This document shows positions 34,575 through 46,505 of a stretch of 64,000 nt of DNA, piece after piece. Where the stretch lies: contig NC_031478.1 of assembly GCF_000006565.2 (NCBI RefSeq), positions 3,739,127-3,803,126 of the forward strand, read 5' to 3'. Made by a program: the position numbers and the translations under genes. Below the pieces are notes generated by a model. It ran no database searches and was not told where the DNA came from. It worked only from the letters and a program-made list of their open reading frames with translations. The stretch's first letter is position 1. Every line of letters starts with the position of its first letter. The DNA comes from Toxoplasma gondii ME49 (taxonomy: Eukaryota > Apicomplexa > Conoidasida > Eucoccidiorida > Sarcocystidae).

Positions 34575-37500
34575 ATGCCGTCGTCGCTACCGCTCTGCTT
34601 CCCCCGTCTCCCCCGGGGCCGAAACCTTCCCGAGGAGTTTTCTCAGTCCAGTTTCAAAATCCCAAGAGAGTTCTGGCGGCAACTTTCCGCCCGAGTTCGC
34701 GCTGCTTCACTCCGCGCTGATGGCTGCTCAGCGTTCGCGGGGAGAGGCCGGCTCCCGCGTGACAGGAGCCGGTGTACAGACACCCTAGCTGGGCGGCTTG
34801 CAGACATTTCTGGCACGTCCAGCGGCCAGGAAAAGGGAAGCATCAGCGAGATGCATAGCGTCACTCGAGTGACGACTCGCGCGCGCGCTGGACTTGCGAC
34901 AGACGAGGCGAATTCAGAGCGCCTTCTCCGTACACACATGGAAGGAGGCAGCATCAGTACAACCCCGAAAGTGTCGGAAGACAATCCTGTTTCTCATTCG
35001 CGAGTTTTTCTCCCGTCTCCTCCAGTTTCTGCTCGACCCGCGCCTTTTCAGGTCGTCAGTGTCTGTTCCTGTGCGCCAATCCGTCTCTTTCGTCTGCCTG
35101 CGCGTGGTCGCGGCACTTCGACTCCTCCACGTTCTGTTTTTTCGTCTCTCCCTTCCTTGTCTGTGCCTCGGTCGCCCGTTCCCTTCTTGGTTTCTCCCGC
35201 TTCTTCGGTCCCGAATTTTTCCCAGTCTCCCTCCTCTCGAGGGTTCTCCGTCGCTTCGCGGATTCACTTTCTGAACAGCCGGACGCGCTTCCAAACGGCG
35301 GTCCACGCATCAGACGTCGCGCCACCCTTCCTGCTCCTCCCGCTGGCTTCCCCGCGACCCCTCCTCGCGTACCACCACCGGTTCCGGACTCGCAACCGAA
35401 AGAGAGGCAGTCGCTTCCACCCCCACCCTCTGCCTCTCCCGCCGCCGCCGCTGTCGCCGCCGCGCTCGGACGCCGCACACCTGTTCGCCGGCAAGCCACT
35501 GGCTGCCTCGGCTGTCAGTACAGCTGCTGGCCAGCAGACGCTTCCGCCGCCGCTGCTGCGGCACCTCCAAGGCCTATTTCCGGTGTTTCGAGGTCCCGAG
35601 TGCGACCCCAGCTGCGGGGTCGGTCCTGCCGGCGAGGCGGCCGGACTCGCGCTTCTCCCACCCCCCAGTCTCGTGGAGCCTCGACACCTGGAGGACTTGG
35701 CGCGGCGCGCGCTGCAGGCTCGGGGAGAGACGCGGGATGCGGCTTCTGGCGCATGCAAGAGCGACCGGCTTTTCTGGAGAGAGCTCGCAGCGCGCGTTGA
35801 GAAGGTCAGGGACTTGCTGCCGATCGAGTCGCTCGTCCGCCTCCTCACGATTCTCACGCTGAACGGCGCCTCAGGGACGGTGAGGCCGGTGAAGCAGATC
35901 TTCCAGGCTTTCGAGACTCAAGACGAAGACACGCCGGCGACTCCAGCGAATCGGACGGGCTTGCGCCTGGCCAGCGAGACGCTCCCGTGCGTGCGGCCGC
36001 TGCCGCCGCGACTCCTTCTCGCCTCCACGCGCGAATTCCTCGAAGATCTGAAGAAACTGTCGCCTCCCGCCACTGCCGCCTTGGCTGCCACTTTCGCCTG
36101 GAGCAACTGCGCCAGCTCTGCTCTGCTCTTCGCCCTCATGGAACGCTGGGCCTGGCGACAGCCTCGCGCGGAACCAAGTGTGCAGACAGATGTGGAGTCC
36201 GAGGTGGAACCGCTCGGGAAGAGGCGGGAGGCAGAGACAGGGGTGGAGGAAGAAGCCGAGAATGCGAAGAAGTTGGAGGCGGTGGAGACGCAGGGTCACT
36301 TGGGAGACTTCACGCCGGCGGACTTCGCCTTGTTCGTCTCTGCGTTGGGGCACCTTCTCTCTCAGCAAGAGGCGACGCACGTGAAATACAGCCGCCAGGC
36401 ACGACATTTGCGCGAGATTTCAGGCAAGCAAATCATGGCTGCGTTCCGTGAGCAGAAGCGGCAGAAGGGGAAGCAGACTGCAGACGCGAACTTCGAGAAC
36501 TTCGAGGAAACGAAGTCCGCGTGGCATTTCACTGCCGCCTTTTTCGACGGCTGCTGCCGATTCATGGCGACCCGCGCGGAGAGCTTCTCGCTTTTCTCCT
36601 TTGCCTCGGCTGCACGAACTCTCGTCGAAAACCTAGACGCCGTTGCTTTAGTCGGAGAGGCCGCTGAGAGCAGGGCGCTGGCGGTTGACGGCGAGGGCGC
36701 CGGCAGCGTGGAGAGTCTCGGGATCCATGGCATCTCGACTTTCAGCTCCTTTGAGGGGAGTGTCTCAAGATCTGAAAAGCCTCACGTCGCGTGCCCAACT
36801 CCAGACTCAGTGGAGGCGCTCGCGAAGGCGATCTCTCTCTTTGTGGCCTCTTGGGATGGCGGAGACAAAACGCATGGGCGCCTCGCCACCCGAGCAGCCA
36901 ACCTCCTGCTGGTCGCGCGACTCCTCCGGGCCGCCTCGCAGTGTGAGCTCTACATACACCTGCACCGCGCGCTGCGCCTCGAAGCCGAGGGGAGCGGAGA
37001 GGGGAAGAGCCCTCAGAAGAGAAACTCTGGCGAACAGGCTTCTGGCGCCGGAGTCGACGACGGTGGCCGCGGGATCGCAGTCGACACGGTCGGCGCCTGT
37101 AAGACTCTCTTGGAGCACATCTCCTGCGAGCTAGGCCTCTTGCACAGCGAACTGGAGGCGCTTCCCCTGCTTAACTCGACCTTGGAAGACGCCGACGACA
37201 GTGCAGATGAAAAGAAGGCAGTGGACGCTCCCACTGAACGCGGATTTGTGCATATCAGCCCCGATACCGTTTACGTTCGGAACGAGCTACTCGCTGCTGC
37301 CGGGGAAAGTGCAGCAGCTGTCGTCAGACTCCACCACGCTAAGGTGAGACACTCTGGTTCCCTCCGAGAGGGAAGTAACAGAGAGATGCGATTGTTGACG
37401 CGAATCATCTACGCAAACTGGATGCAGCTTGTGGAGGAAAACTATATCCAAAGAAATCTTACTACACACCTGAAGACTCACCCCCATTCACGACTACACT

Positions 37501-39070
37501 CCGAGGCATGAAGCGTTGACGCATGAACTGTTTGTGGTCGCGTGCCTCTCGGTCTCAAGCCTTCACTGTTTCTGACTGCATGCGCCTGCTTGGGGGGTCA
37601 CGTCGCCGTGTGAGGTAGGAGCTTCAGGTTCTTCCAGGGGCAAGAATCGTTGATTCGTTGATGGACTCAACGTAAAACGACTCAGCTGCACTCTCGGTTT
37701 CGACTCTCCACGGAAGATTCCTTTTGGTAGCGCAGTGCACCTGCGTTGGCGCCCAGCGCCTTGCTCGCAACGTTTTTCTGACCGAATCAACTGAGTGTAA
37801 CCGCTGACAGCTCACACAGGCTTGAGTGTGGGAACAACTCGCCGAAGACGAAGCGGGTGTCTGGGTCTTCGACGAACTCCAAGTGTCGTGAATGTCGTTT
37901 ACCAGATCGCTATCGGTGCAAATACTGTGTTACCATGCGTCTGCGTTTCACCATTGAGTCGAAAGGATTTTCGAAGGGATGCGTGAACATGTCCGCCTCT
38001 GTGCCGTCCATCTGTCGCCTCTGTCAATTTCGGTCGAAAGAAGGTAGTGGGCAGTGAGTCCGCGGCTGAAGAGACCGACAAAGGACAAATCCGCTCAAAG
38101 GGCGGAGTCGACGAGGAGGTACACAGCCTTTCGAAACGACATCTGTCTCATGTGCGTCGAAAGTTGAGACGCGGCCCTGTCTTCGAGGGAAGCGACTCGA
38201 AGCAAGAGGAGCATCCTGCGACTACGGAGACTTGGGTGCTCAAGGAATACATCGCGTGATCAGAAGGAAAGATGTACGGGACGGGGGGCTGTTGTGTGTG
38301 CACCCAGAAGAGTAGTTTTGCGTCAGTTCCCTGTGAAGATGCGCAACGGTCTCCTGACGCCGAGCAGCTGAGGCTGCGACAGACGCTCATGCTCGATTTG
38401 ACTCTGTCTGGCTTGCTGCTTCCTCAGTCTCTGCTGCAGGCGACTGACGAAGTTGCCCGCGACTCGCAAAGTCTGCGAAAGGGAGAGGCGGAAAACGTTT
38501 GTCACCTCTCTACCGGCGCTCGAGTTGATCGAGTAAAAAGGTGGATGCGTGGACAACAGGCCGAACGCATGCAGCTCGAGACGCTTGGAGAGGTAAGCCT
38601 GGCCAGAGAGCAGAAGAGGAGAGGGGGGATGAAGAAAGAGGAGACAGAAGGAAGAAGAAAGAGGGAAAGAAGAAAGTGAGAAGAAAAGTAAGATAGAAGA
38701 GAGACGACTCCTTGAAAAACGACAGTTTGACACAGGGAACTGAAACGTTAGCGGTTAAACTATGTTGCTCTGCTGCCTCTTCCATGTCATAAAAAACCTA
38801 GGAAAGGTGATGGTGGAGCCCGGTTGCCACGAGAAGATGAAGAGTCCTGGGAAGCTCTGAGGGTCTTCGCCTCATGAGGGCACATTCGCAGTTTCCAGAT
38901 CATACGCTTGAAAGGTGAACTCGCAACGAGTTTCGTAGATTTTTCGTCAGGCCATCAGATACAGATTCATGTGTAGACATAGGTATGTATATATATGTTC
39001 TTGTACAGATATTGATTTGTGTGTATTTATGTACATATTTGCATATATATATATATATATAAATATATGT

Positions 39071-39110
<40 letters not shown>

Positions 39111-41359
39111 TACATACTATATCCGACCCCGCAGATATAAACGTATGCATAATCAATATGCACATGCAGAGAGAAACAACGAAGTATCCTGTGATGGCGC
39201 AGCTATGCAATCGCTGCCCATCACTTCTTTTTGGCGTCTGTGCCGAAAGCCTTTTTTGCCCCGTCGTGCTGAGACGGACTTCCGTTAACGTCGGGAGGTA
39301 CAAGAATGGCACAGTTTCTTTAGTTTCAGTGGATTTGCCTCCGCATTTCAAATCACACGCCCACTCCAGGAAGAGACAAAGTAAGGGAAGCGCAGAGAGA
39401 GCGCTCTTCAAACTCGGTTGACGCACCTTGCCATCCCTTAAATCATAAACAGGATCAAATCTTCTACTTCGCTTGCGGCACTCCAAGAATCAGACCAGAA
39501 GAATGCAGTCCTGGTACCGGAGAAAAGAAGAGCACATTTTCCCTGTGTTTTTCGACACAAAAATCGATAGTGTTCGGCAGGCGTTCGAAGGAAAGACCGC
39601 ATTCAGACTCTGGAGAGCTTACGAAAAATTCCAGGTCATACAGTGGACAATGTTCAACAACAAGCTGGTGTCCACGCGAGGCAGCTTCGCATGCACCAGC
39701 CAAGGGAAGACGGACAAGTCTCCGACTTCTCTGCAAAACCCTGTCACTGTGTCTCTTCTTCGCCTTCGAGCGTAGCAGATATGGGACGTCCGGCGCCGTT
39801 CGTTTGCTGGAAAGAATTCCCAGGCGTTTCGTCAAAAATCTGCTTTTGCAGCTCAAATCGGAAGCCGAACACCTGGCTGACGCCATCGATCGCGTCCTTC
39901 GAGAGAGAGGCGCAGCCGGTCTGCCGACGGAGCAGCTTGCGGATTTGATGGAAGTCTTTGCCCTCTGCGTCGGCGACAAGGTGCGGTTTCGAGCGTTCTG
40001 GTGCGTCAGCACACTTCGCTCACACAAGACAGACGGAAACAGAAAGGTTCCTTTTTGCCGTAATTCTGACACTCGGTAATTGCTCCACTTGTGTCGTAGG
40101 AGAAGGATCTTTCCCCCCTGAATGTTTACACTCTGTAAATGTTGGACTTTTTTGCGTCAGAGGGTCAGTCAAACCCCGGAGGAAACGTCCCGCTGGTTCC
40201 GACTTGGACTTGGCGACAAGGCAGAGAAGATGAATCAAGCGAATCTCTCGTCTTTGCAGGTGAGCAAGAAGCTGTCGTTTTGTCGGCTTGCTGTGACGGC
40301 TTGTTGGAGTATAAACTGTTGATAGCAATTTTGCCAGTCGCACGAGATTCGCTAAGTCTCCCTGAAGCAGTTGGATGCGTTTTCACGGCAGCGCTGGCGT
40401 CTGCCAATTGCGTCTCGCTGGATCCTTGCGATTTCCGACAATGAAGCAGGAAAGGTCAAGACCACGTGGACATCTGTCCAGGTGTGGCTGGGCAGAAAAA
40501 GCAAAAGTGGATCAAAGATAGCAGGTCGTACGCAGCGAACGCGGTAGCTAGAGTGTACAGACAGAGGAGTCCTTCGCACACAGAGCCGCCCAGTTTTTCC
40601 AGACGCAGCGGGGGGTTTTGGTGCGAGTCCGCAGAGGGGTGGACTGCCGCTTTTCGGCGTGTCTCAGGTTGCCTTGAGTTCACAAACATGTGGAAGGCGC
40701 GTTTTTCGAACAGTCAAAAGGACAGGAGCAGCCACCGTTGAGCGAAGAACGAACCGTCTGGGAGGATGAGCAAAATTCACGATCCGAGTTTCGCATGCAC
40801 TGACCCCTTGCCGGCAAAAAGGCAGCTCTGCTCAGTGGCTGTTCATGTGCTAGATCGGAGAGTAACTTTCTGTGTACAGGCACTGAGCTCGGAAATTGTG
40901 AGGCGGTACGCTGCGCTGGATGTCAACCAGAAACGTCGGATAAAGTGGGCGACGAGACAGATGGACTGGAAGGTGAGGCACGGCGGAAATGCCGGTAAAA
41001 ACTGCCCATGTTCAACGCACAGCGTGACTGGAACTCAGGTGGGTACGGTGAGTGCCTCGACTAGATCGTTTCCACAGAAAAGAGAGACGCAGATGTGTGC
41101 TTTCCAAATGCTATTCACACACACACACACACAGAGATAGTGCGTTGCCACGATGAAAAAATCCGCAAATGGTCACGACTGCCAGGATTTCTCCACCCGT
41201 CGGACGAGACGCACTGGAGATGAAACCCGTGTTCCACCGGTTTGCCGAGTTTCCTCCGGTTTTTTCTGCTCGCAGGACCCGTATTTGAACCACTGCCTGG
41301 GACGCTTTACGGCGGCGGTTACGAGACAGCGAGCGAAAGCTGCAAATATTCGAAAGTAG
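34575..41359 (+). CDS. Large alpha-helical protein of unknown function, possibly organellar
   Basis: I do not recognise a domain. Six exons, every junction in phase 0: 34575-37343, 38308-38592, 39771-39980, 40371-40454, 40880-40972, 41276-41359; 1174 residues. The ATG at 34575 has context GAAAATGCC; upstream the frame is open only from a GTG. The first 50 residues are rich in Arg, Ser and Leu with few acids, compatible with a mitochondrial or other organelle presequence. A Pro/Ser/Arg-rich low-complexity region follows to about 330. From about 370 to the end the protein is Leu/Ala-rich and helical (for example LFWRELAARVEKV, DFTPADFALFVSALGHLL, LERIPRRFVKNLLLQL), as in helical-repeat RNA-binding proteins of apicomplexan organelles, though no repeat consensus was proved. 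The short 3' exons encode basic helices ending in KAANIRK. No transmembrane span is evident. Confidence 0.7.
39042..39105. repeat. (TA)n microsatellite in an intron
   Basis: Two TA runs separated by a short TATGTAACA break, inside the intron between exons 38308-38592 and 39771-39980 of the helical-protein gene. Confidence 0.9.
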
Positions 41360-43292
41360 CCGAAAATATCCACTTGCGTGCGTGCACAGTTTCGCGGTGC
41401 GGTGCTGGGTGCTGTCCTCGGTTCTTCAACATGCAGAGTTGCCCGTGACAGATCAGTGTGTCTGCGTCTCGACTCGGTGCCTGTCGCTACAGCTTTCTCC
41501 CTACGACAGCCAACTCCTATCGTTTTCTCCATTAGCTTGTGCTGGCGGCCAACTTGGGGGCACTGCTCAGCTTGAAATTTCCTTGCTTAGTCGCAACGCG
41601 CCTGCTAGCCTACTAGCTCACAAGGTCGTGTAGCGTAGCCATGCCCATAATATGCAAGAACATCCCAGGAGATTTCGTGCATGGTGCGATACAGACACTT
41701 TCTACTTTCCAGACGAAGAGCTGTTCATCGCGGGGAAAATCATTGAGGAGAAAACAGCCTAATCACAATGTACGCGGACAACGCTAAACGCATCTTCGGA
41801 CTCGATAAAAGACTAAACATAAAGAAACACACGTATCGCGAGCCTTCTTGTTTTTACCGTTTCTTTAGAGGAATCAAGTCGGGAGAAAAAGGCTTGCTGT
41901 TGCGGACGCAACGGAAAAGACCGGTTTGTAGGCGGGGAAGCAGCCGAAACATAAAACAGTTCTCAGCGCCGCCAGTAGGCCTTTTCTGGCATGTGCGTAC
42001 TACGGTCAAAGAACACAAGAGCAATTTGAAATAGACTCTGCGTTGTGCTCGAGTTCAGGGCCCCTACTATTTACAGTTTGTGCATTTCCTGTAGAACGAC
42101 AAACGACCTCAGAGTTCATCTGGATTCCTCTCATTTAACGCTGAGTAGCTCGGTCAGCGGACGGGTTGTCGGTTTCAAATTTCACTTTGTGGCGCTTTAT
42201 GAATTTCAAAAGGTGACAGCCTTTTGTCTGTCTCACTGCACTGTAAATCCGCCAGTATCGTGGGATGTGGTGAGTCTTTTAGGGCATTCTGTCCACCAAT
42301 TTCAGAAAGCAAACCATCCTACAGTGTCGCCAAGAACTGCAATACAGAAGGGATGTTGAAAGTGGAGATGCCTTACCAAGTTTCCAAGCCACAATGGAAG
42401 AGAAACTGGACATCGATATGTGCCAGAGGCAATCGTAGCTCTCAAGGTCTTTCGGGCATACCTGATGTCTCTGGCTGTGTCTGCTCTGTATCTTGCGTCT
42501 TGGGCGTTGTTCTGTCTCCTGTTCTGCCGAGTTCTGCGCCCCTCAGAACGAGTCTCACTGAACTGAGAGACGAGAGCAAATCCTCCGTCCTCAAGAGCAG
42601 TGACACGCTTACTCGAGATAAATGGCAACTCCGATTCAAATGAGACATTCTTACAAAAATGTGGGCGGTTTCATCCACGATTCACTGTCACGTCGTCATG
42701 CGACTGGCATGCGCGAGAGTCTTCTTACCCAGTGCCTTTCGCGCATTGCATGCAGTTGCACGGAGCGAAAAATCGTCGTTTTCAGCACTGTGCCCTGATC
42801 CTGAAGGCGGTTTTTAGCGACGGCTGATTGAAGAAAGATTCGCTTCTGCAGTCTTGTTTTCTTTTAGTTTACTCGACACCTTTTCCTGCTCTACACACCC
42901 TGCCGAGCGCGCGGAACTGGGCACGAAGAGGCCTTTTGAGTTCTCCGTTTTTCGCAAAGCTGCGACAGCACCGACGCTGAGTCAACGGTCCGTTTTTCTT
43001 TTTTGTACACTTTCTTATTTCTCTGTTTCCCTCTACTGCACGCATTCTTCGGAGTCTCCACCTTTTCTTTTCTTCGGAAGGCTGGAGTCTCCCCGCCACT
43101 GCCGCTAGCGCCTCGGTCTACCGTCTTCCCCCACACAACTCGGCGACTCGAAACTTCCGACTGTACGGATTTCCCGGCCACTTGGCCACGCGAACTCCGG
43201 TCCAAGTCGCTGTCAGATTCCTCGTCTCTTTCTTTCTAGTCCCATCTGCCCAACAGACGCGCCGCGAAAACCTTGTGTGGGGGGCTAAAAAA
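41360..43292. other. Intergenic, no supported gene
   Basis: 3' UTR of the helical-protein gene and 5' region of the Cgr1-like gene. Small frames (up to about 139 codons at 42224-42643) show no recognisable motif. Confidence 0.6.
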
Positions 43293-44231
43293 ATGGAGGC
43301 GAGGGAGCCCAGCAAAGCCTCGCGGCGGCTGTCTGCGCAGCAAAAACTCGAAGAGGCTGTGGTGTCGCCTTTCGAGAATTCGGAGGCCACAGCACGCCTT
43401 TCTGTGCCCCCCGATTCCCCGCGATCTGAGCGGCGCAACTCGCTCTCTCGTAATCTCGAGGGAGAGAAGGGAGCTTCTTTGCCTTCTGCAGGAGCAGAGC
43501 CCTCAGATGGTGCATCGCAAAGAAACGCTTCGCAAGGACGGCAGACTCAACAGGCTGAAAGAGAAAATCCTTCCACTTCTTCTTCGTCCTCGCGCGACAG
43601 TGGCAGTCAGGAGCAGCAAGGCGAGGAAGCGCAGCAAAGGCGAAGCTCGACGAGGTCCACAGACATGTCGGGAGACGCCGAAGGGCAGCTGGGCCAGAAA
43701 GCAGAGTCACGGGTGGAAGGCGAGGGGCAGGGGGAAGGAGACGCGGGGCAGCCTAAAGAAGTTTGCCGAGAAGAAGAAATGGGAGATGACACAGAAGGCG
43801 GTTGTCAGGCCGAGGAAAGCTCGTCACCGCAGGCAAATGTACCAGGCACGATGGGAGCTCGCATTCCTCGCAGTCGCGGCAGACAAGCGTGGAGAGAGAA
43901 GGGCACTGTCAGAAGCTTTGGTCGGTTCTGCAAAGAGGCTGCGAATCGGAACAAGGGCTCCTGGGAAAGTCAGAAACAAGCGCGCGACCAGCAGAAAGCG
44001 ATGCGACAAGCTGAGCTGGAGATGCGCCAAGAACGGTCGGCGGTGCTCAGAAGAAGACGAGAAAAGACGGAGGAGAAAAGGCGACGCAAAGAAGAGAACG
44101 CGCTCAAAAGCAGCCAGGTCCAGGTCATCAAGAATACCGCGAAACTGCGCAAATGGGGCAAGAAAGCCCGCAGAGACCTCGTCAAAATGAGTCCGGAAAT
44201 GATTCAAAAACTCTATAATGTCCGCCTGTAA
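43293..44231 (+). CDS. Cgr1/CCDC86-type nucleolar protein (rRNA processing)
   Basis: Single exon, 312 residues. The ATG at 43293 lies in the context AAAAAATGG; the frame upstream contains no other ATG. The N-terminal two thirds (to about 200) is low-complexity, rich in Ser, Glu, Gln and Gly, and probably disordered. The C-terminal third is a long basic helix: VRSFGRFCKEAANRNKGSWE, then repeated Arg/Lys/Glu segments such as REKTEEKRRRKEE, ending in VQVIKNTAKLRKWGKKARR. This arrangement and the closing VIKNTAKLxKxxKKxxR signature are those of the Cgr1 family (yeast Cgr1, human CCDC86), nucleolar proteins involved in pre-60S rRNA processing. Localisation is inferred from the family and basic composition. 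The low-complexity N-terminus is longer than in yeast Cgr1 (120 residues). Confidence 0.78.
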   Translation: MEAREPSKASRRLSAQQKLEEAVVSPFENSEATARLSVPPDSPRSERRNSLSRNLEGEKGASLPSAGAEPSDGASQRNASQGRQTQQAERENPSTSSSSSRDSGSQEQQGEEAQQRRSSTRSTDMSGDAEGQLGQKAESRVEGEGQGEGDAGQPKEVCREEEMGDDTEGGCQAEESSSPQANVPGTMGARIPRSRGRQAWREKGTVRSFGRFCKEAANRNKGSWESQKQARDQQKAMRQAELEMRQERSAVLRRRREKTEEKRRRKEENALKSSQVQVIKNTAKLRKWGKKARRDLVKMSPEMIQKLYNVRL

Positions 44232-46505
44232 AGAACAACAACCACGTGCACTCTGGATACGCCTTCATCGGGCTCTGGTTCCACTTTATCGACGTCATAA
44301 AGTGTGGTCTCGACGATGAGGTAAAAGCGAAAAAGACAAGAGGCTTGTAGAGAAAATCTTAGTCGTCGAGACGGCAAAACCCAGCATCTACCTTTTCGAG
44401 AGCGACGCCATCGCGGAGAAGAAATTCAAATTCAAATCTCCGGTCTGGAGCTGAGACGCTCGCGTGCGGGGGCACACAACTGCATCCTGACTCTCCAGGA
44501 ATTCCTTCTGATTGACGGTATTTTTCTGAACTCGACGAGTCTCACTCTCCCTCCCACTAAGGGACGTGGAAAGCGCGTCTGCATGCGTTTCTGGCGAAGA
44601 ACTGTGTCCCGTGTTTTGAACGGATCGAAGAGTGAGCGTTAAAATGTTTTGGTTTTATCAAAAGGTCTTTTCTGGAAAAACCGGTGTGAACTCCTTGCTG
44701 TGCTACGGGAACCTAGCAACAACAGTGAGGGGTACGAGTCACCAAGTGACAGAGACAAAGGCTGTGAACCTTGGCTTATGCCTGTGTGTGCGAAGGGAGC
44801 ATTTGTTGCTCGGTGTCTTGTTTCTAACTCACAAGAAGAAACTTCCGCAGCGTAGTTCCTCCGGTGACGCAGAGGCACATTTATATCCGTCTCCACTTGT
44901 GCAACGATCTACAGAACCAATAGGGAAGTGTGACCGACGACGGCAGTGGACCCTCTTTTCTGATAAAAACCATTCACCTGATCACTGCTGCGTACACGAG
45001 AAAAATGAGAAACAAAAGTTCTTCCTTTGGTTCTCTAGAACTGGTGGTACGCGCCCACTGCTATTAGAGAAGGAGAGGAACTGCCTCTCCTTTATCTCCA
45101 TATTCTATGGAGAGAGTCTAATTCTCCCTCGCTTGAGTCACGTACACGTCTGGCGTCGTAGGACGGATTCGAAAATCTTGGGAATTGCTTTTCCACGAGT
45201 TGCGTCACACGGTGAAAGTCGGAGAGCGTCTACGGGGCAAAGCACGAGGGAAAAGAAGGTGTGAGGACGGTGTTGGCGCTGGACGAAACGTAACGAAACT
45301 CGTACAAATTCGGAATGAGGTTTCCAGTCAAGATCACACGACAGTTTACTTGTACGCAAGCATATAAAAGATGCATTGACGCAGGAATCCGGATAGGTGC
45401 GCCACGCTGCAGCAGTCAGGCAACCTCAGTCTGTGTGTGTCCGTTTCGCGGACCTAGATGACGAGTCCAGTCGAGAGCGAAGGACGCAAATGATCATACA
45501 CATATGGACTAAACCTTTCTGGAATTCAGTCTGTCGTGGGGGTAAAATCCCAGCATCTAAAGGAGATCCTTCCGCACGACGACTAGGTAACTTCGCTAGC
45601 AAGACGACTCAAACACTTCTGCTTTGCCCCGTCTGCTGACTCAGCTTAGTACATTAGTCTTTGAGGCAATTTTCGTCAAAAAAAGACTCTCCGACTCTCT
45701 GCGGTTCTGTGTTCGCCGGTCCGGTCAATGACCGGAGGCAAACAGGAGCGCGTCTATGCCGTTCGTGAGACTCACCAGCGGTTCTCCAGAAAACCAGACA
45801 GTGCCAACTCCCACACATGAGAGGTTGCACTGAGATGCAGCGACCTTCCTGCCATTTGAGAGGGAAGCAACTTAATTCTTTAAACAAGTGCACAATCTCC
45901 CAGAGCTGCATGAGCTCTAAGGTCAGAACGGGAAACGCAGTCCGTAGAAGCTCGAATCAGACAGACTGCTCAGCTCACACTTCCAGCCGGTGCCTTTACG
46001 CATATTTGTTTTTAAACGTAATATGCGGTTTTGCGTTGAGGAAAAGGTTGTTCGCGGCTTTCCAGGCTCTCTTACCATAAAGTGTGAGGTCCGCCGTGCC
46101 TATGTAGCGCCTGTCTCCCGTGCATGCAGGGAAACGTTTACATGCAGGCGACTTCTTGGCTTTGCGTCGTTTTGACGGAAGACTGCAGGATGTTTTCCTT
46201 CCACCATAGCCCGTTTTTCTCGTTGATTGACGCGTGCGTTCTCCTCGTTTAGCGTCGATTCTCACGCTGTTTCTGCTGATGCTTCGTCGCCCGTTGTTTT
46301 ATGGTGCCCGGCGTCGGTGTTTGAAAGAAAGGCAACACTTTTCAGGGTTTGTTTTCCGTTGCTCGGCGATTTTGCGTCGGAAAATTTCCAGAAGTCCTGT
46401 CTGTCGATCCATATCTGCGTTTCTTGTTGCGGCTTCCGCTGCCTGTCCCGCTTCACCCCACCTTCCGCTCGACAGAGCGCAGCGACTGCCTCGCCACCAT
46501 GAGAG
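44232..46505. other. Intergenic, no supported gene
   Basis: One frame reaches 210 codons (44632-45264 plus) but has no hydrophobic, repeat or domain pattern. Upstream exons of the uncertain gene at 46.5-48.3 kb could lie here; I could not place them. Confidence 0.5.

Noticed and set aside
37344..37511. Read-through extension of the first exon of the helical protein to the stop at 37511
   Set aside because: A good donor (AAG then GTGAGA) follows 37343, and downstream exons continue in the same phase with similar helical composition, so splicing is preferred. A retained-intron isoform cannot be excluded.
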